64,000 bases of DNA from contig OX638329.1 of NCBI GenBank assembly GCA_951812755.1, forward strand, positions 5,915,563-5,979,562. The letters are read 5' to 3'. The DNA comes from an uncultured Latescibacterota bacterium (lineage in GTDB: Bacteria > Latescibacterota > UBA2968). A program made the position numbers and the translations under genes. Position 1 is the stretch's first letter, and every line of letters starts with the position of its first letter. Of the stretch, positions 26,580 to 34,977 are shown piece by piece. The notes under the pieces are model-generated. The model had not been told where the DNA came from, did no database searches, and worked only from the letters and a program-made list of their open reading frames with translations.

Positions 26580-26800
26580 GAATAGACGGAGCGGTGTATG
26601 AAGGCGAGTAATTCGAGCATGACTGGCCGCCTCTCAGGCCAGTTCATAGACGAATAGACGAACCCCACCCTCCCACTGGATTGCGGCTTTAAGCATGCCG
26701 CAATGACGATAGTTGGAGACTGGTTGCTGGCTGTTGATTCGCTGATGAACTGCTGACGCAGTTGTACACTATTCCGTTGATTCGCTGATTCCTTAAGGAG
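26580..26800. repeat. Cluster of dispersed repeats
   Basis: It contains GAATAGACGGAG/GAATAGACGAAC units, one family palindrome (CTGGATTGCGGCTTTAAGCA ... CCGCAATGACG, 26675-26708) and several GATTCGCTGAT-type words. The gap before the SDR gene holds no gene. Confidence 0.8.
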
Positions 26801-26805
26801 ACCGC

Positions 26806-27543
26806 ATGTCACAACTCACTGGAAAAGTCGCGCTCGTCACCGGCAGTGGGCGGGGTATTGGTCGCGCCATTGCCATCGCCTTTGCCACAGAAGGAGCCGA
26901 TCTCATACTCGCCTCTCGCACCAGCGAACAACTCGATGCCGTTGCCGAAGAAATTCGCGCCCTCGGTCGCAATGTCCTATCCGTACCCACCGATGTCACC
27001 AACCGCCAGAGCGTAGATGCCCTATCAGAAAAAGTTCGCGGAGAATTTGACCGCCTGGACATCCTCGTCAACAACGCGGGCGGCGGTATAGAGCGCAACA
27101 GCATCCTCGACAGCGATCCCGATGTCTGGATCGAAGACGTCACGGTAAACTGCATCAGCGCCTACCTCGTCTCGCACGCCCTGCTACCCCTCATGATCGA
27201 ATCTGGCGGTGGCAGAGTCATCAACGTGGGATCGGGCATGGGCCACCGTCCCACAGCGAGCAGTTCTGCGTATCACGTTGGCAAAGCCGGCATGTGGATG
27301 TTCACCCAATGCCTATCAGAAGAAGTCTGGGAAAACAACATCACGGTCAACGAACTCATCCCCGGCCCGGTAGCTACACGTCTTACCGGCGGTCGCATGA
27401 GAGTGGGCGGTCCACCGCCCTTCGCGCCCAGCGAAGTCGTCAAAGCACCCGAAGATGTCGTCCCCCTCGCGCTCTTTTTAGCCACCCAACCCGACGGGGG
27501 ACCGACCGCTCAAACCTTCAGCCTCACGCGACGACCTATTTAG
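26806..27543 (+). CDS. SDR-family oxidoreductase
   Basis: 245 aa, start after AAGGAG. NAD(P) motif ALVTGSGRGIGRAIAIAFA, structural LDILVNNAGGG, catalytic Ser/Tyr/Lys in GSGMGHRP and SSAYHVGKAGMWMFTQ. Glycine-rich start and YxxxK spacing are complete. It fits 3-oxoacyl-ACP reductase/gluconate 5-dehydrogenase-like SDRs. It is in the same direction as the dehydratase, 238 nt away, separated by repeats. The C-terminus seems to run directly to the repeat region. Confidence 0.88.
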   Translation: MSQLTGKVALVTGSGRGIGRAIAIAFATEGADLILASRTSEQLDAVAEEIRALGRNVLSVPTDVTNRQSVDALSEKVRGEFDRLDILVNNAGGGIERNSILDSDPDVWIEDVTVNCISAYLVSHALLPLMIESGGGRVINVGSGMGHRPTASSSAYHVGKAGMWMFTQCLSEEVWENNITVNELIPGPVATRLTGGRMRVGGPPPFAPSEVVKAPEDVVPLALFLATQPDGGPTAQTFSLTRRPI

Positions 27544-27569
27544 AAATTGTCTCATTCCCTGGTGCTACA

Positions 27570-27720
27570 TGGCATAATCGTACTGCATGTGGATTGCCGT
27601 CACTCCTGCGAAAGCAGGAGTCCAGTCTAAGCGTTCGCCTGTGGATTACTGACGTTGTGCGTGGGCTTACGCCATGCTTTGCGTGCGGCGTAGCGGCTTG
27701 AATCATGCTGCAATGAAAAT
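27570..27720. repeat. Composite intergenic repeat (VIPAKAGIQ type plus local family)
   Basis: ACTCCTGC-GAAA-GCAGGAGT (27602-27621) is the perfect palindrome of a repeat widespread in bacteria, commonly mis-translated as VIPAKAGIQ. It is followed by TGTGGATTACTGACGTTGTG and the end of the local family (CGGCTTGAATCATGCTGCAA). It also marks the left edge of the ATPase-PIN-ligase operon. 27721-27914 holds nothing else I recognise except a promoter for that operon. Confidence 0.75.
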
Positions 27721-27914
27721 CGCAAGTAAGATTGATATGGATAGCCTCTTTTGCCACGATGCACTGGTTCAATTCTGTTTCTAATTCTGCTTGCTTTTTG
27801 AGGGGTTGGATGCTACTTTTTTTCAAACCCTATTTGTATTTGGATATTATGTATCTTTTAGAAAATTCTGAAGATAAATGACTTACAGGCGATAAACAGA
27901 ATAAAGAGGGAAAT

Positions 27915-29492
27915 ATGCTAAAGAAATTGCGAATCCAAAACTTCAAGGTTTGGGAGGATACTGGCGAAATTGCCCTTGCCCCTATTACTCTTTTTTTTGG
28001 TGCCAACAGTTCTGGCAAGTCCAGTATTGGCCAGTTCCTGATGATGCTGAAGCAGACTGTTGAATCACGGGGGCGAGACGTGTTTTATCTTGGTGATAGA
28101 AATTCGGCAGTTCAACTGGGATCGTACCAAGAAATGGTCTTTCAGCGCGATGTAGAAAGAGATATTGAATTTGAGTACCAATGGTCGTCCAATGATGAAT
28201 CACCCATAATTAAGTTCACAAGCACGAGTTCTATGTCGGACCGTGATAAAACGTTTTCGGGCAATGATCTGGCTTTTCAAGCAAAAGTTGGTCGCAGTCC
28301 TGTAACTCACTTACCTCGGGTTGAACTGTTCAATTATGAATTGATTGAGAATGGAGCGAGTCAGCTTTCATTTCGGATGGAGCGACGGCCTGGCTTAGAT
28401 TCGTATGAGACCAAATCTGATGATCTCACCCTCAAGATGAGGCGGAGGTTCACGACGCAATCACCTTATGATGTACCTGATCATTTTTATCGCTTTCCTC
28501 GTACGCTAATTACGCGCTGTCAAGATGCAGAGATTCTCCGAGAATTCAACTATAAGCATGAAGAACTTTTCAGTGCTCTCTTTTACCTCGGACCACTTCG
28601 CTCCAAAGCCGAGCGTTCGTATCTCCATACCGGAGGAGCACCAGAAAGTGTGGGATATGAAGGCGAAGATACTATCGCGGCAATTCTGGCAGCCAGAGCC
28701 AGAGATAAGATATATGAAAAGAACGAGAATAGATTTGAGCGTCGCATCGCCAGTAAGCTCAGGGATATAGGGCTAATTGAGGATTTTAAAGTTGAAGAAC
28801 TTTCTGACCGGGTGTATGCAGTCCAGGTGTGTACTAACGGATCAACAACCTGGGTGGAACTTCCAGATGTCGGGTTCGGTATCTCGCAGGTACTTCCAGT
28901 GCTCGTACAATGTGACTATGCAGAAGAGGGATCAATTGTCCTAATAGATCAGCCAGAGATTCACCTTCATCCCTATGCACAATCGAAGTTGGCAGATGTG
29001 ATGATTGATGTCATAAAAAAAAGAAATATCCAGTTGATCATTGAAACTCATTCCGAGCATTTTCTTCGGCGATTGCAAAGGCGAATTGCTGAGGACGAGT
29101 TGTCTGAAAAAAAAGTATCGGCCTACTTCGCCAATATCAATAATGTGGTGCCATTGGATGAAGTAGAACCCAAAATCTCGGAAGAGAGACGAAACCTGCT
29201 TAAGGACAAAGGTATTTCATCTGCCAATGACCTCGTCCGCGTATCCTCAAAGACACTGCTCGAAGTATCTGGCATTGGCGAAGCTAGAGCGGAAAACCTG
29301 CGAGAAATCGCGCAGAAAAACATTGAGGCAAGGAGGGCTAAGCTGGAGCCTCTGGATATAGATGAGTTTGGCAATATTCGAAACTGGCCGGAGAACTTTT
29401 TTGGCGATGAGATGGGCGACATTACCGCGCAAGCCAGAGCGGCAATGGAAAAGCGGATGCAACAACATACTCCTAACTTGGAGAGAGCCTGA
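27915..29492 (+). CDS. RecF/OLD-like ABC-type ATPase with inserted helix-hairpin-helix
   Basis: 525 aa, start after AGAGGGAA. Walker A FFGANSSGKSSIGQF (28-41), Q-loop region after, signature-like VGFGISQVLPVL (319-330), Walker B SIVLIDQPEIHLHP (340-353), H-loop IIETHSEHFL (375-384). The end, LDIDEFGNIRNWPENFFGDE (480-499), is DUF3696-like. Between 425 and 465 sits GISSANDLVRVSSKTLLEVS and GIGEARAENLRE, a helix-hairpin-helix nucleic-acid binding motif, not usual in these proteins. No Toprim domain is present. It probably senses DNA/RNA and controls the PIN nuclease downstream (TGATG overlap). Confidence 0.88.
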   Translation: MLKKLRIQNFKVWEDTGEIALAPITLFFGANSSGKSSIGQFLMMLKQTVESRGRDVFYLGDRNSAVQLGSYQEMVFQRDVERDIEFEYQWSSNDESPIIKFTSTSSMSDRDKTFSGNDLAFQAKVGRSPVTHLPRVELFNYELIENGASQLSFRMERRPGLDSYETKSDDLTLKMRRRFTTQSPYDVPDHFYRFPRTLITRCQDAEILREFNYKHEELFSALFYLGPLRSKAERSYLHTGGAPESVGYEGEDTIAAILAARARDKIYEKNENRFERRIASKLRDIGLIEDFKVEELSDRVYAVQVCTNGSTTWVELPDVGFGISQVLPVLVQCDYAEEGSIVLIDQPEIHLHPYAQSKLADVMIDVIKKRNIQLIIETHSEHFLRRLQRRIAEDELSEKKVSAYFANINNVVPLDEVEPKISEERRNLLKDKGISSANDLVRVSSKTLLEVSGIGEARAENLREIAQKNIEARRAKLEPLDIDEFGNIRNWPENFFGDEMGDITAQARAAMEKRMQQHTPNLERA

Positions 29493-30025
29493 TGAACTTA
29501 CCGAACAAATGCCTGGTTGATACCAACGTTCCTAAGATGGCCAATCGCGCTTTACAACCCGATAATATTCCACTAGAGGAGTATGACTGCGTACTGGCCT
29601 GTATAGATGCCGTTAAACATGTCATCAATAATGATTGCCTGGTTATTGACGACGCAGATGAAATTCTCAAAGAGTATCGCCAAAATCTTAACATGGAGGG
29701 ACGCCCCGGTTTGGGAGACCGATTCATGAAGTGGGTCCATGACCATTGCTGGGGACCCAACTGTGATCGGATAAAGATTACCAAGAACAACAGTTCCTAT
29801 GATGAATTTCCTGATACTAACGAGCATCCCGGTCTGGAGCATTTTGATCTTTCTGATCGTAAGTTTGTCGCCGTGGCGAATGCACACGCTAAAAAACCGC
29901 CTATTTTACAGGCGACGGATAGCAAATGGTGGGGATGGAAGGACGCTTTAGCCGAAGCTGGGATTGAAGTTCATTTTCTTTGCGAGTGTTATATCAAATC
30001 AAAATATGAGGATAAGGGTCTGTGA
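29492..30025 (+). CDS. PIN-like nuclease partner of the ATPase
   Basis: 177 aa, start overlaps the ATPase stop (TGATG). The acidic residues are laid out as in PIN RNases: CLVDTNVPKMANRA (D10), DEILKEYRQN (E about 57), LSDRKFVAVANAH (D about 122), LQATDSKWWGWKDAL (D about 143). No antitoxin of the VapB type lies next to it; the neighbours are an ATPase and an RNA ligase. Function is inferred: metal-dependent RNA cleavage, possibly activated by the ATPase. Its reading frame overlaps the ligase by 4 nt. The call rests on motif spacing, not alignment. Confidence 0.75.
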   Translation: MNLPNKCLVDTNVPKMANRALQPDNIPLEEYDCVLACIDAVKHVINNDCLVIDDADEILKEYRQNLNMEGRPGLGDRFMKWVHDHCWGPNCDRIKITKNNSSYDEFPDTNEHPGLEHFDLSDRKFVAVANAHAKKPPILQATDSKWWGWKDALAEAGIEVHFLCECYIKSKYEDKGL

Positions 30026-30735
30026 AAGACAATTTCTTCAAATTCCCTACCACGTCACACCTGGCATTCCCCGGTGATGTAGATATCCGGGGCGATAAGG
30101 TCATGTCGGAACATGAACGCGATGCGTTCTTGGGACATAAACTTGTCGTGGAAGAAAAGGTTGACGGGGCGAATCTTGGTATCTCGTTTGACTCCAACGG
30201 CAATATCCGCGCTCAAAATCGGGGGGCGTACTTATCCCTTCCCGGTTTGGGACAATGGAAAAAATTATTAGAGTGGCTATCCCCGAAAGAGGACATTCTT
30301 TTTGACCATTTGACCGACCACTATATCCTGTTTGGTGAATGGTGCTATGCTCAGCATTCGGTCTTTTATGACCGATTACCAGATTGGTTTCTTGGTTTTG
30401 ACATCTATGACAAACACGTTGGTCACTTCCTGCCAAGAGATAAACGCGATGCATTTTTTCGGGAGATGGGAATAAGTAAAGTCCCATTCCTTGCACATGG
30501 CTACTTCACATTTTCATCTATAGAAGAACTACTATCGTTTTCAAAACTGGGCGATGAGTTGGCAGAGGGTCTTTATCTTAGACTTGATCAGGACAATTGG
30601 CTGATGCAAAGAGCCAAATTGGTGCGACCAGACTTTATCCAATCAATAGAACAGCACTGGTCGCGATCAGATATCAAAAAAAATCAAGTGATATGGGAGT
30701 CTTATACTACGCCTTCCAAAAGCGTTGTTATATGA
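30022..30735 (+). CDS. RNA ligase family protein (Rnl2-like nucleotidyltransferase)
   Basis: 237 aa, GTG start overlapping the PIN stop (GTGA). The nucleotidyltransferase motifs are complete: motif I VVEEKVDGANLGI (Lys46), motif III LFGEWCYAQHSV, IIIa FLGFDIYD (123-130), IV AEGLYLRLD, V QRAKLVRPDF (196-205). These adenylate the Lys and then join a 5'-phosphate to a 3'-OH. It has no extra C-terminal domain. In the same operon as a nuclease-like gene, it would reseal RNA cut by it, or repair host RNA after attack. A strong terminator follows. Confidence 0.85.
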   Translation: MKDNFFKFPTTSHLAFPGDVDIRGDKVMSEHERDAFLGHKLVVEEKVDGANLGISFDSNGNIRAQNRGAYLSLPGLGQWKKLLEWLSPKEDILFDHLTDHYILFGEWCYAQHSVFYDRLPDWFLGFDIYDKHVGHFLPRDKRDAFFREMGISKVPFLAHGYFTFSSIEELLSFSKLGDELAEGLYLRLDQDNWLMQRAKLVRPDFIQSIEQHWSRSDIKKNQVIWESYTTPSKSVVI

Positions 30736-30857
30736 ACACAAGAGCATTGTTGTTTGTCTGTTTGAGGCAACGCTGGATGCTGATCTGTATCAGGTCCAGG
30801 GAAAGCCTGGAGCGAGATATATAATGCTGGGAAGCTGAATAGCATAAAAAAATGAAG

Positions 30858-30892
30858 AAGCACTCCGACAATATTTGTGGAGTGCTTTTTTT
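30858..30892 (+). terminator. Terminator after the ATPase-PIN-ligase operon
   Basis: AAGCACTCC / GGAGTGCTT with a 12-nt loop and a T-run, 122 nt after the ligase stop. A longer reading of the next gene from 30852 would translate this hairpin, so its start was set downstream. Confidence 0.9.
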
Positions 30893-30965
30893 AGTTTTTG
30901 CACTATCTTTAACAATTCACCTCGTAAACGAGAAAACCCAATTAACCTCTAACAAAGGAATTCTC

Positions 30966-32918
30966 ATGTCAAAAAAAATTATCGCCTACGGCATGGACGG
31001 ATTCATCACTCCCATGATGAAATACTTTGCCGACGAAGGCGTTATCCCAACTTTTAAACGCATGCTCGACGAAGGCGCAGTCAACGAAACCTTCCCCTCC
31101 TTCCCGGTCTGGACACCCACCAACTGGGCAACCCTCTCCACTGGCGCGCACACCGGCACACACAGCGTCTCGCGCTGGCGCGTCGAAGTAGGTCCCGGCG
31201 AACGCGTCAACTCTTTTCATGGCCGCGCCAACAATGCCCAACGCCTGTGGAATGCCCTCGAGCGCGAAGGCCTCAAAGGCGTTGCCCTGCACTATCCGGC
31301 AGCGCATCCATCCGGCGTGGAAAAAGGATATGTCATCGACGGATTCGGTCACCCCGGACACGCCAGCACCGATTATGAAATCGCCGCAGCACAGGCTTAT
31401 ACCACCGCCGAACACGTCGAAGAAATCGTACAAATGGACCACGACGGCACAGCCGTGCGCCGAAGACAGCGAAGCATAGAACCCATCCCAGCACTATCGC
31501 CTGCGGATGGCTGGACCAATCTCCCACAAAGTGCTGCCCCACCCCTTGCCTCCGCCATTGCAATTCACGCGCGCCTCGGCGGCGACATCAACCGATTTCA
31601 CCTGCTCGTCTTTGCCAGCGCCAATAACGGATACGACACCCTGCGCGTCTGCCGATCCCAAAACGGCGACGACCACATCGCCGAAGCCAGCACGGGATCA
31701 TGGAGCAACTGGGCCATCGAACCCTTCTGCATCGAAAGCCGCGAACAACGCGCCTCTGTGCGCTTCAAACTCCTCGAACTCGAACCCGATGGCTCCCATC
31801 TCAAGCTCTACCGCTCTCAGATCACTTATGGCGATGGCTTCACATATCCAGATGACCTCGCCGACGAAATCATCCAGCGATTTGGTCCCTATCAAGAACA
31901 CGCCTCTATGACCCCTTACACGTCTGGCATGACCGACTTTGACACCGCCCTTGAAGAATGCGAATATCAGGGCCTCTGGTTTGCCGACGTAGCCAACTAT
32001 ATGCTCCACGAAAAAGATGCCAGTTTCTTTATCTGTCACTGGCATCTCTACGACTACATCAACCACATCCACCTCGACGGCGTCGATCCGGTTTGCCCGG
32101 CTTACGATCCCGACAAAGCCGACGATATCATGCACCTCTTCCGCAAAGCCTATATCGTTGGCGACAAAATTTTAAAACGCATGTGGGATGCCGCCGATGA
32201 CACCACTTGTGTCGGCGTGCTTTCCGATCACGGCGCTTCGCCAGATGTGCGCATCGCCAATATCCGAAAATTCCTGCACGACAGTGGATTCACCGTTTTA
32301 AAAGAAGACGCCAGCGACGGCGTCGAGCGCGATGAAGTCCTCGAAAGAGAGATCGACTTTGAAAAAACCCGCGCCTACCTCAAAGACGACAAGGGATTCG
32401 ACATCTGGATCAACGCCGAACCCGGTCCCAAATTCGACGAAATCGAACGCGACCTCCTCCTCGCCCTTCGCACCTGGGTAGATGAAGACATCGGTCGCAA
32501 TGTCGTTGCTATCGCCCTGCCCAGACGCGACGCGTACATACTCGGACAGTGGGGCGACCAGTGCGGCGACGTCATCTTCGCCTGGGATCACGGATTCGTC
32601 AGCGGATACTACGGCCAGTGGAAAGGCATTGTGGGTGGCGGCTGCGTGGGCGCACCCGAAGTCTTCGGCGCACACCACGGCGGCTTCATCCCCACGCGCA
32701 GCGACATCTCATCGAGCTTTGGTTCTTTTTTTCTCTCAGGTCCCGGTATCAAACAAGGCTACGAACGCCCCACCGACAAACTCGGCTACATCCACGCCAC
32801 CGACGTCGTCCCCACGCTTTGCCACATCTTCGGCATTGCGCCACCAGACCAGAGCCAGGGCGCGGTTGCCTACGACATTCTCGAAGGTCATGAGATGGTG
32901 CGGGAACGGCCTGAGTAA
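30966..32918 (+). CDS. Alkaline-phosphatase-superfamily phosphodiesterase
   Basis: 650 aa from ATG 30966 after AAAGGA. The fold of type I phosphodiesterases/nucleotide pyrophosphatases is seen in KKIIAYGMDGFITPM (first Asp), SFPVWTPTNWATLSTGAHTG (Thr nucleophile region), FICHWHLYDYINHIHLDG, CVGVLSDHGASPDVRI (Asp-His) and VFGAHHGGFIPTRSD (His). A large insertion in the middle (about residues 165-320) has no recognised fold. No signal peptide is visible in this start. Substrate unknown. It is followed by a small gene 8 nt away on the same strand. Confidence 0.82.
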   Translation: MSKKIIAYGMDGFITPMMKYFADEGVIPTFKRMLDEGAVNETFPSFPVWTPTNWATLSTGAHTGTHSVSRWRVEVGPGERVNSFHGRANNAQRLWNALEREGLKGVALHYPAAHPSGVEKGYVIDGFGHPGHASTDYEIAAAQAYTTAEHVEEIVQMDHDGTAVRRRQRSIEPIPALSPADGWTNLPQSAAPPLASAIAIHARLGGDINRFHLLVFASANNGYDTLRVCRSQNGDDHIAEASTGSWSNWAIEPFCIESREQRASVRFKLLELEPDGSHLKLYRSQITYGDGFTYPDDLADEIIQRFGPYQEHASMTPYTSGMTDFDTALEECEYQGLWFADVANYMLHEKDASFFICHWHLYDYINHIHLDGVDPVCPAYDPDKADDIMHLFRKAYIVGDKILKRMWDAADDTTCVGVLSDHGASPDVRIANIRKFLHDSGFTVLKEDASDGVERDEVLEREIDFEKTRAYLKDDKGFDIWINAEPGPKFDEIERDLLLALRTWVDEDIGRNVVAIALPRRDAYILGQWGDQCGDVIFAWDHGFVSGYYGQWKGIVGGGCVGAPEVFGAHHGGFIPTRSDISSSFGSFFLSGPGIKQGYERPTDKLGYIHATDVVPTLCHIFGIAPPDQSQGAVAYDILEGHEMVRERPE

Positions 32919-32925
32919 AGAAAAT

Positions 32926-33150
32926 ATGACACAACAATTTGCCATCTGCATCAATAACGAGGGATACGAGGCGTCTCTTGAAGTGGGTAAGGTTTATCGC
33001 ATCATTCCCGATGAAGAAGCCTCTGCACATGGCTATATTCGCATCATTGATGAAAGCGGTGAAGATTATGCTTTTGGCGACCATCGCTTTTATCGTGTTG
33101 ACCTGCCCGATGATGTTGGTGAGATGTTAGCATCTGCACAGCAGGTATAG
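32926..33150 (+). CDS. Small hypothetical protein
   Basis: 74 aa, MTQQFAICINNEGYEASLEV, rich in acidic residues and Tyr, with GYIRIIDESGEDYAFGDHRF. No known family recognised, though the length and style fit small conserved proteins with a beta-barrel. It starts 8 nt after the phosphodiesterase stop and ends at a terminator, so it is cotranscribed with it. Confidence 0.75.
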   Translation: MTQQFAICINNEGYEASLEVGKVYRIIPDEEASAHGYIRIIDESGEDYAFGDHRFYRVDLPDDVGEMLASAQQV

Positions 33151-33174
33151 TTCCTGAACACATAGGACAGAATA

Positions 33175-33210
33175 AAGGGCGTGCGATGTCAAATCACACG
33201 CCCTTGTGTA
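33175..33210 (+). terminator. Terminator
   Basis: AAGGGCGTG / CACGCCCTT, 9-bp stem, with a T-poor tail. It lies 24 nt after the small gene. Confidence 0.75.
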
Positions 33211-33233
33211 TTGAAATAGGACTGTCTCTTAGA

Positions 33234-33440
33234 TCATGACGCCCACTTGAGTTTTTTCTTTTTCTGGACGCAATCACGGAGATACAGATTGATCAAACTC
33301 TGGTATGGAATACCCGTTTCGTCTGCCAAATCCTTAAAATACGCAATCACATCCGTCCCCAAACGAAGCGTGACCTGTTTTGTAAGATGCTTCGCATAGG
33401 GATTCTTGACGGATTTTGAAAAGTCGTATTCTCTTTTCAT
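33234..33440 (-). CDS. BrnA-like ribbon-helix-helix antitoxin (orphan)
   Basis: 68 aa from ATG 33440, MKREYDFSKSVKNPYAKHL, then VTLRLGTDVIAYFKDLADE, IPYQSLINLYLRD. The KNPYA and RLGTD pattern is that of the CopG/BrnA-type DNA-binding antitoxins that repress their operon. No toxin gene is next to it, so it may be a solitary regulator or a remnant. It is 39 nt downstream of another ribbon-helix-helix gene. Confidence 0.8.
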   Translation of the reverse strand: MKREYDFSKSVKNPYAKHLTKQVTLRLGTDVIAYFKDLADETGIPYQSLINLYLRDCVQKKKKLKWAS

Positions 33441-33479
33441 GAAATATACCTCACACACAGCCCCATTGTGCTACTTGAG

Positions 33480-33716
33480 CTATAATTTATCATATTCTTC
33501 CGGCTCTACATCCGGCACATTTGCCAAAACAGCTTCAAACTTTTGACGACTACCTCGCTTAGCGCGCTCTTTCAGATACTCAACCGTCCCCAAAGCCGAC
33601 ATCTTCTCCGCTATAGCCAGGGTGATAAACTGATTCATAGAAATCCCCTCCGCCGCCGCCATTTGCTTAATACGTTTATGCAGTGAATCGGGCAATCGAA
33701 TGCTCAGCGTACTCAT
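33480..33716 (-). CDS. Ribbon-helix-helix antitoxin/repressor
   Basis: 78 aa, start after AGGAG. The N-terminus TLSIRLPDSLHKRIKQMAAA, EGISMNQFITLAIAEKM is a CopG/HicB-type ribbon-helix-helix DNA-binding unit. The C-terminus probably contacts a toxin (VEYLKERAKRGSRQ). Its ATG overlaps the stop of a truncated PIN-domain toxin fragment upstream, so it is the surviving antitoxin of a broken pair. Confidence 0.85.
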   Translation of the reverse strand: MSTLSIRLPDSLHKRIKQMAAAEGISMNQFITLAIAEKMSALGTVEYLKERAKRGSRQKFEAVLANVPDVEPEEYDKL

Positions 33717-33793
33717 GATAAAACTCCTATTCTTTCGAGAAATTCTTTAGCGGTTACCACCTCAATGCCAAACATCTCCGCACCGCAAGAAAC
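33713..33793 (-). pseudogene. C-terminal remnant of a PIN-family toxin
   Basis: The minus frame VSCGAEMFGIEVVTAKEFLE, RIGVLS-stop ends in ATGA overlap with the antitoxin start. It matches the usual C-terminal end of COG1569-type PIN toxins (GIEV.T..EFLE). The rest of the gene is gone; the fragment begins at a copy of the dispersed palindromic repeat. Confidence 0.65.
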
Positions 33794-33798
33794 CAAAA

Positions 33799-33836
33799 CC
33801 TTCTGGATTGCGGCTAAAACCCTGCCGCAATGACGA
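33799..33836. repeat. Dispersed palindromic repeat
   Basis: ACCTTCTGGATTGCGGCT ... CTGCCGCAATGACGATG, one copy of the family. It sits exactly at the edge of the truncated PIN toxin. Confidence 0.85.
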
Positions 33837-33945
33837 TGGATAACCTGTACCAATAATTAAGTTATACTTTATTTCATTTTGCGCGTCAAGTGTACAATGC
33901 TTTTGCGGGGATTTTTACTACAGTAGTCATTTTCATTTTTTTGCA

Positions 33946-34707
33946 TCACCGACAACAGCGAAACCCGATCCCCTTCCCCTGCCATATAGGACTGAGTCGT
34001 CCGCGCTCTTGCACCCGCACGGCTGGTGCGCCATTTACCCAACTGCCACCGCGCATCACGCGCAAGCTCCCACTCTCTGGTCCCTGGGGATTTTCCCGCG
34101 AACTATTGCGATAATAATCCACGCGATACCAATCCGCCACCCACTCCCACACATTACCCGACAAATCCGACACCTCAAAAGGACTCATACCACTGGGAAA
34201 ACTGCCCACAGTCGCGGGCTTGCCCACATGCCCATTAAAATTCAACCGCGTCGGATCGGGATCCTCATTGCCCCAGGGATAAATACGTCCATCGCCACCC
34301 GCGGCCTTTTCCCACTCCGCCTCGGAACACAACCGCTTGCCTGCCCACGCGCAAAAATCCTGTGCATCAAACCATGTCACACCAACAACCGGTTGCCGCG
34401 CAGCATTAAACCCCACGGAATCCGCACAGGCAGAAGGATCGCGCCTTGTTGTCGCAACAAATAATCTGTAATCCGCGTTCACCACCTCAAACCGATCAAT
34501 CCAGAAAGCATCCAAAAACACCACATGCTCGGGACCTTCATCCCGCCCATATTCATTGGTACCCATCACAAATTCGCCCGCTGGAATTTGAACCATCTCT
34601 TCAACCAACTCACCCTCTGATTCCGGCTGAACGGGATAATCATCGCCACAATTAGCTATCAACCCCATCCCAATGAGCACGCACAAAAATTTTAGAATAT
34701 CGCCCAT
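33946..34707 (-). CDS. FGE-sulfatase-domain (SUMF1-like) lipoprotein
   Basis: 253 aa, start after AGGAGG. The lipobox is LIGMGLIANCG, with Cys about residue 20. The FGE domain follows: MVQIPAGEFVMGTNEYGRDE, DAFWIDRFEVVNADYRLF, PVVGVTWFDAQDFCAWAGKR, LCSEAEWEKAAGG, LSGNVWEWVADWY and RVMRGGSW. Formylglycine-generating enzymes convert the Cys of CxPxR in sulfatases; here CTPTR sulfatases lie nearby. But many homologues are non-catalytic, and the two catalytic Cys of true FGE are not evident. Confidence 0.85.
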   Translation of the reverse strand: MGDILKFLCVLIGMGLIANCGDDYPVQPESEGELVEEMVQIPAGEFVMGTNEYGRDEGPEHVVFLDAFWIDRFEVVNADYRLFVATTRRDPSACADSVGFNAARQPVVGVTWFDAQDFCAWAGKRLCSEAEWEKAAGGDGRIYPWGNEDPDPTRLNFNGHVGKPATVGSFPSGMSPFEVSDLSGNVWEWVADWYRVDYYRNSSRENPQGPESGSLRVMRGGSWVNGAPAVRVQERGRLSPIWQGKGIGFRCCR

Positions 34708-34802
34708 CGTAGCCTCCTGATGAGACCGCTAAAACAGCGGCATCCGAAAGAGGTTGTTTATCCTTAATATCGCATGTATTTTTGCAATCTACAACATGGA
34801 TA

Positions 34803-34850
34803 GCAAAACCTTCTGGATCGCGGCTCAACATCATGCCGCGATGACGACGA
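34803..34850. repeat. Dispersed palindromic repeat
   Basis: AAAACCTTCTGGATCGCGGC ... ATGCCGCGATGACGACG, family copy in the 270-nt gap, which otherwise contains no gene I recognise. Confidence 0.85.
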
Positions 34851-34977
34851 GAGCCTGCCCCGTAATAACTCTATACGGAGCCACTATGACGAACGGGACG
34901 GCACTGGAACCGTCCCCTACAACACCGCGATGACATGGGTGGATTGCAGTCCTGCGGATTACTACGTTGGAGAAACC

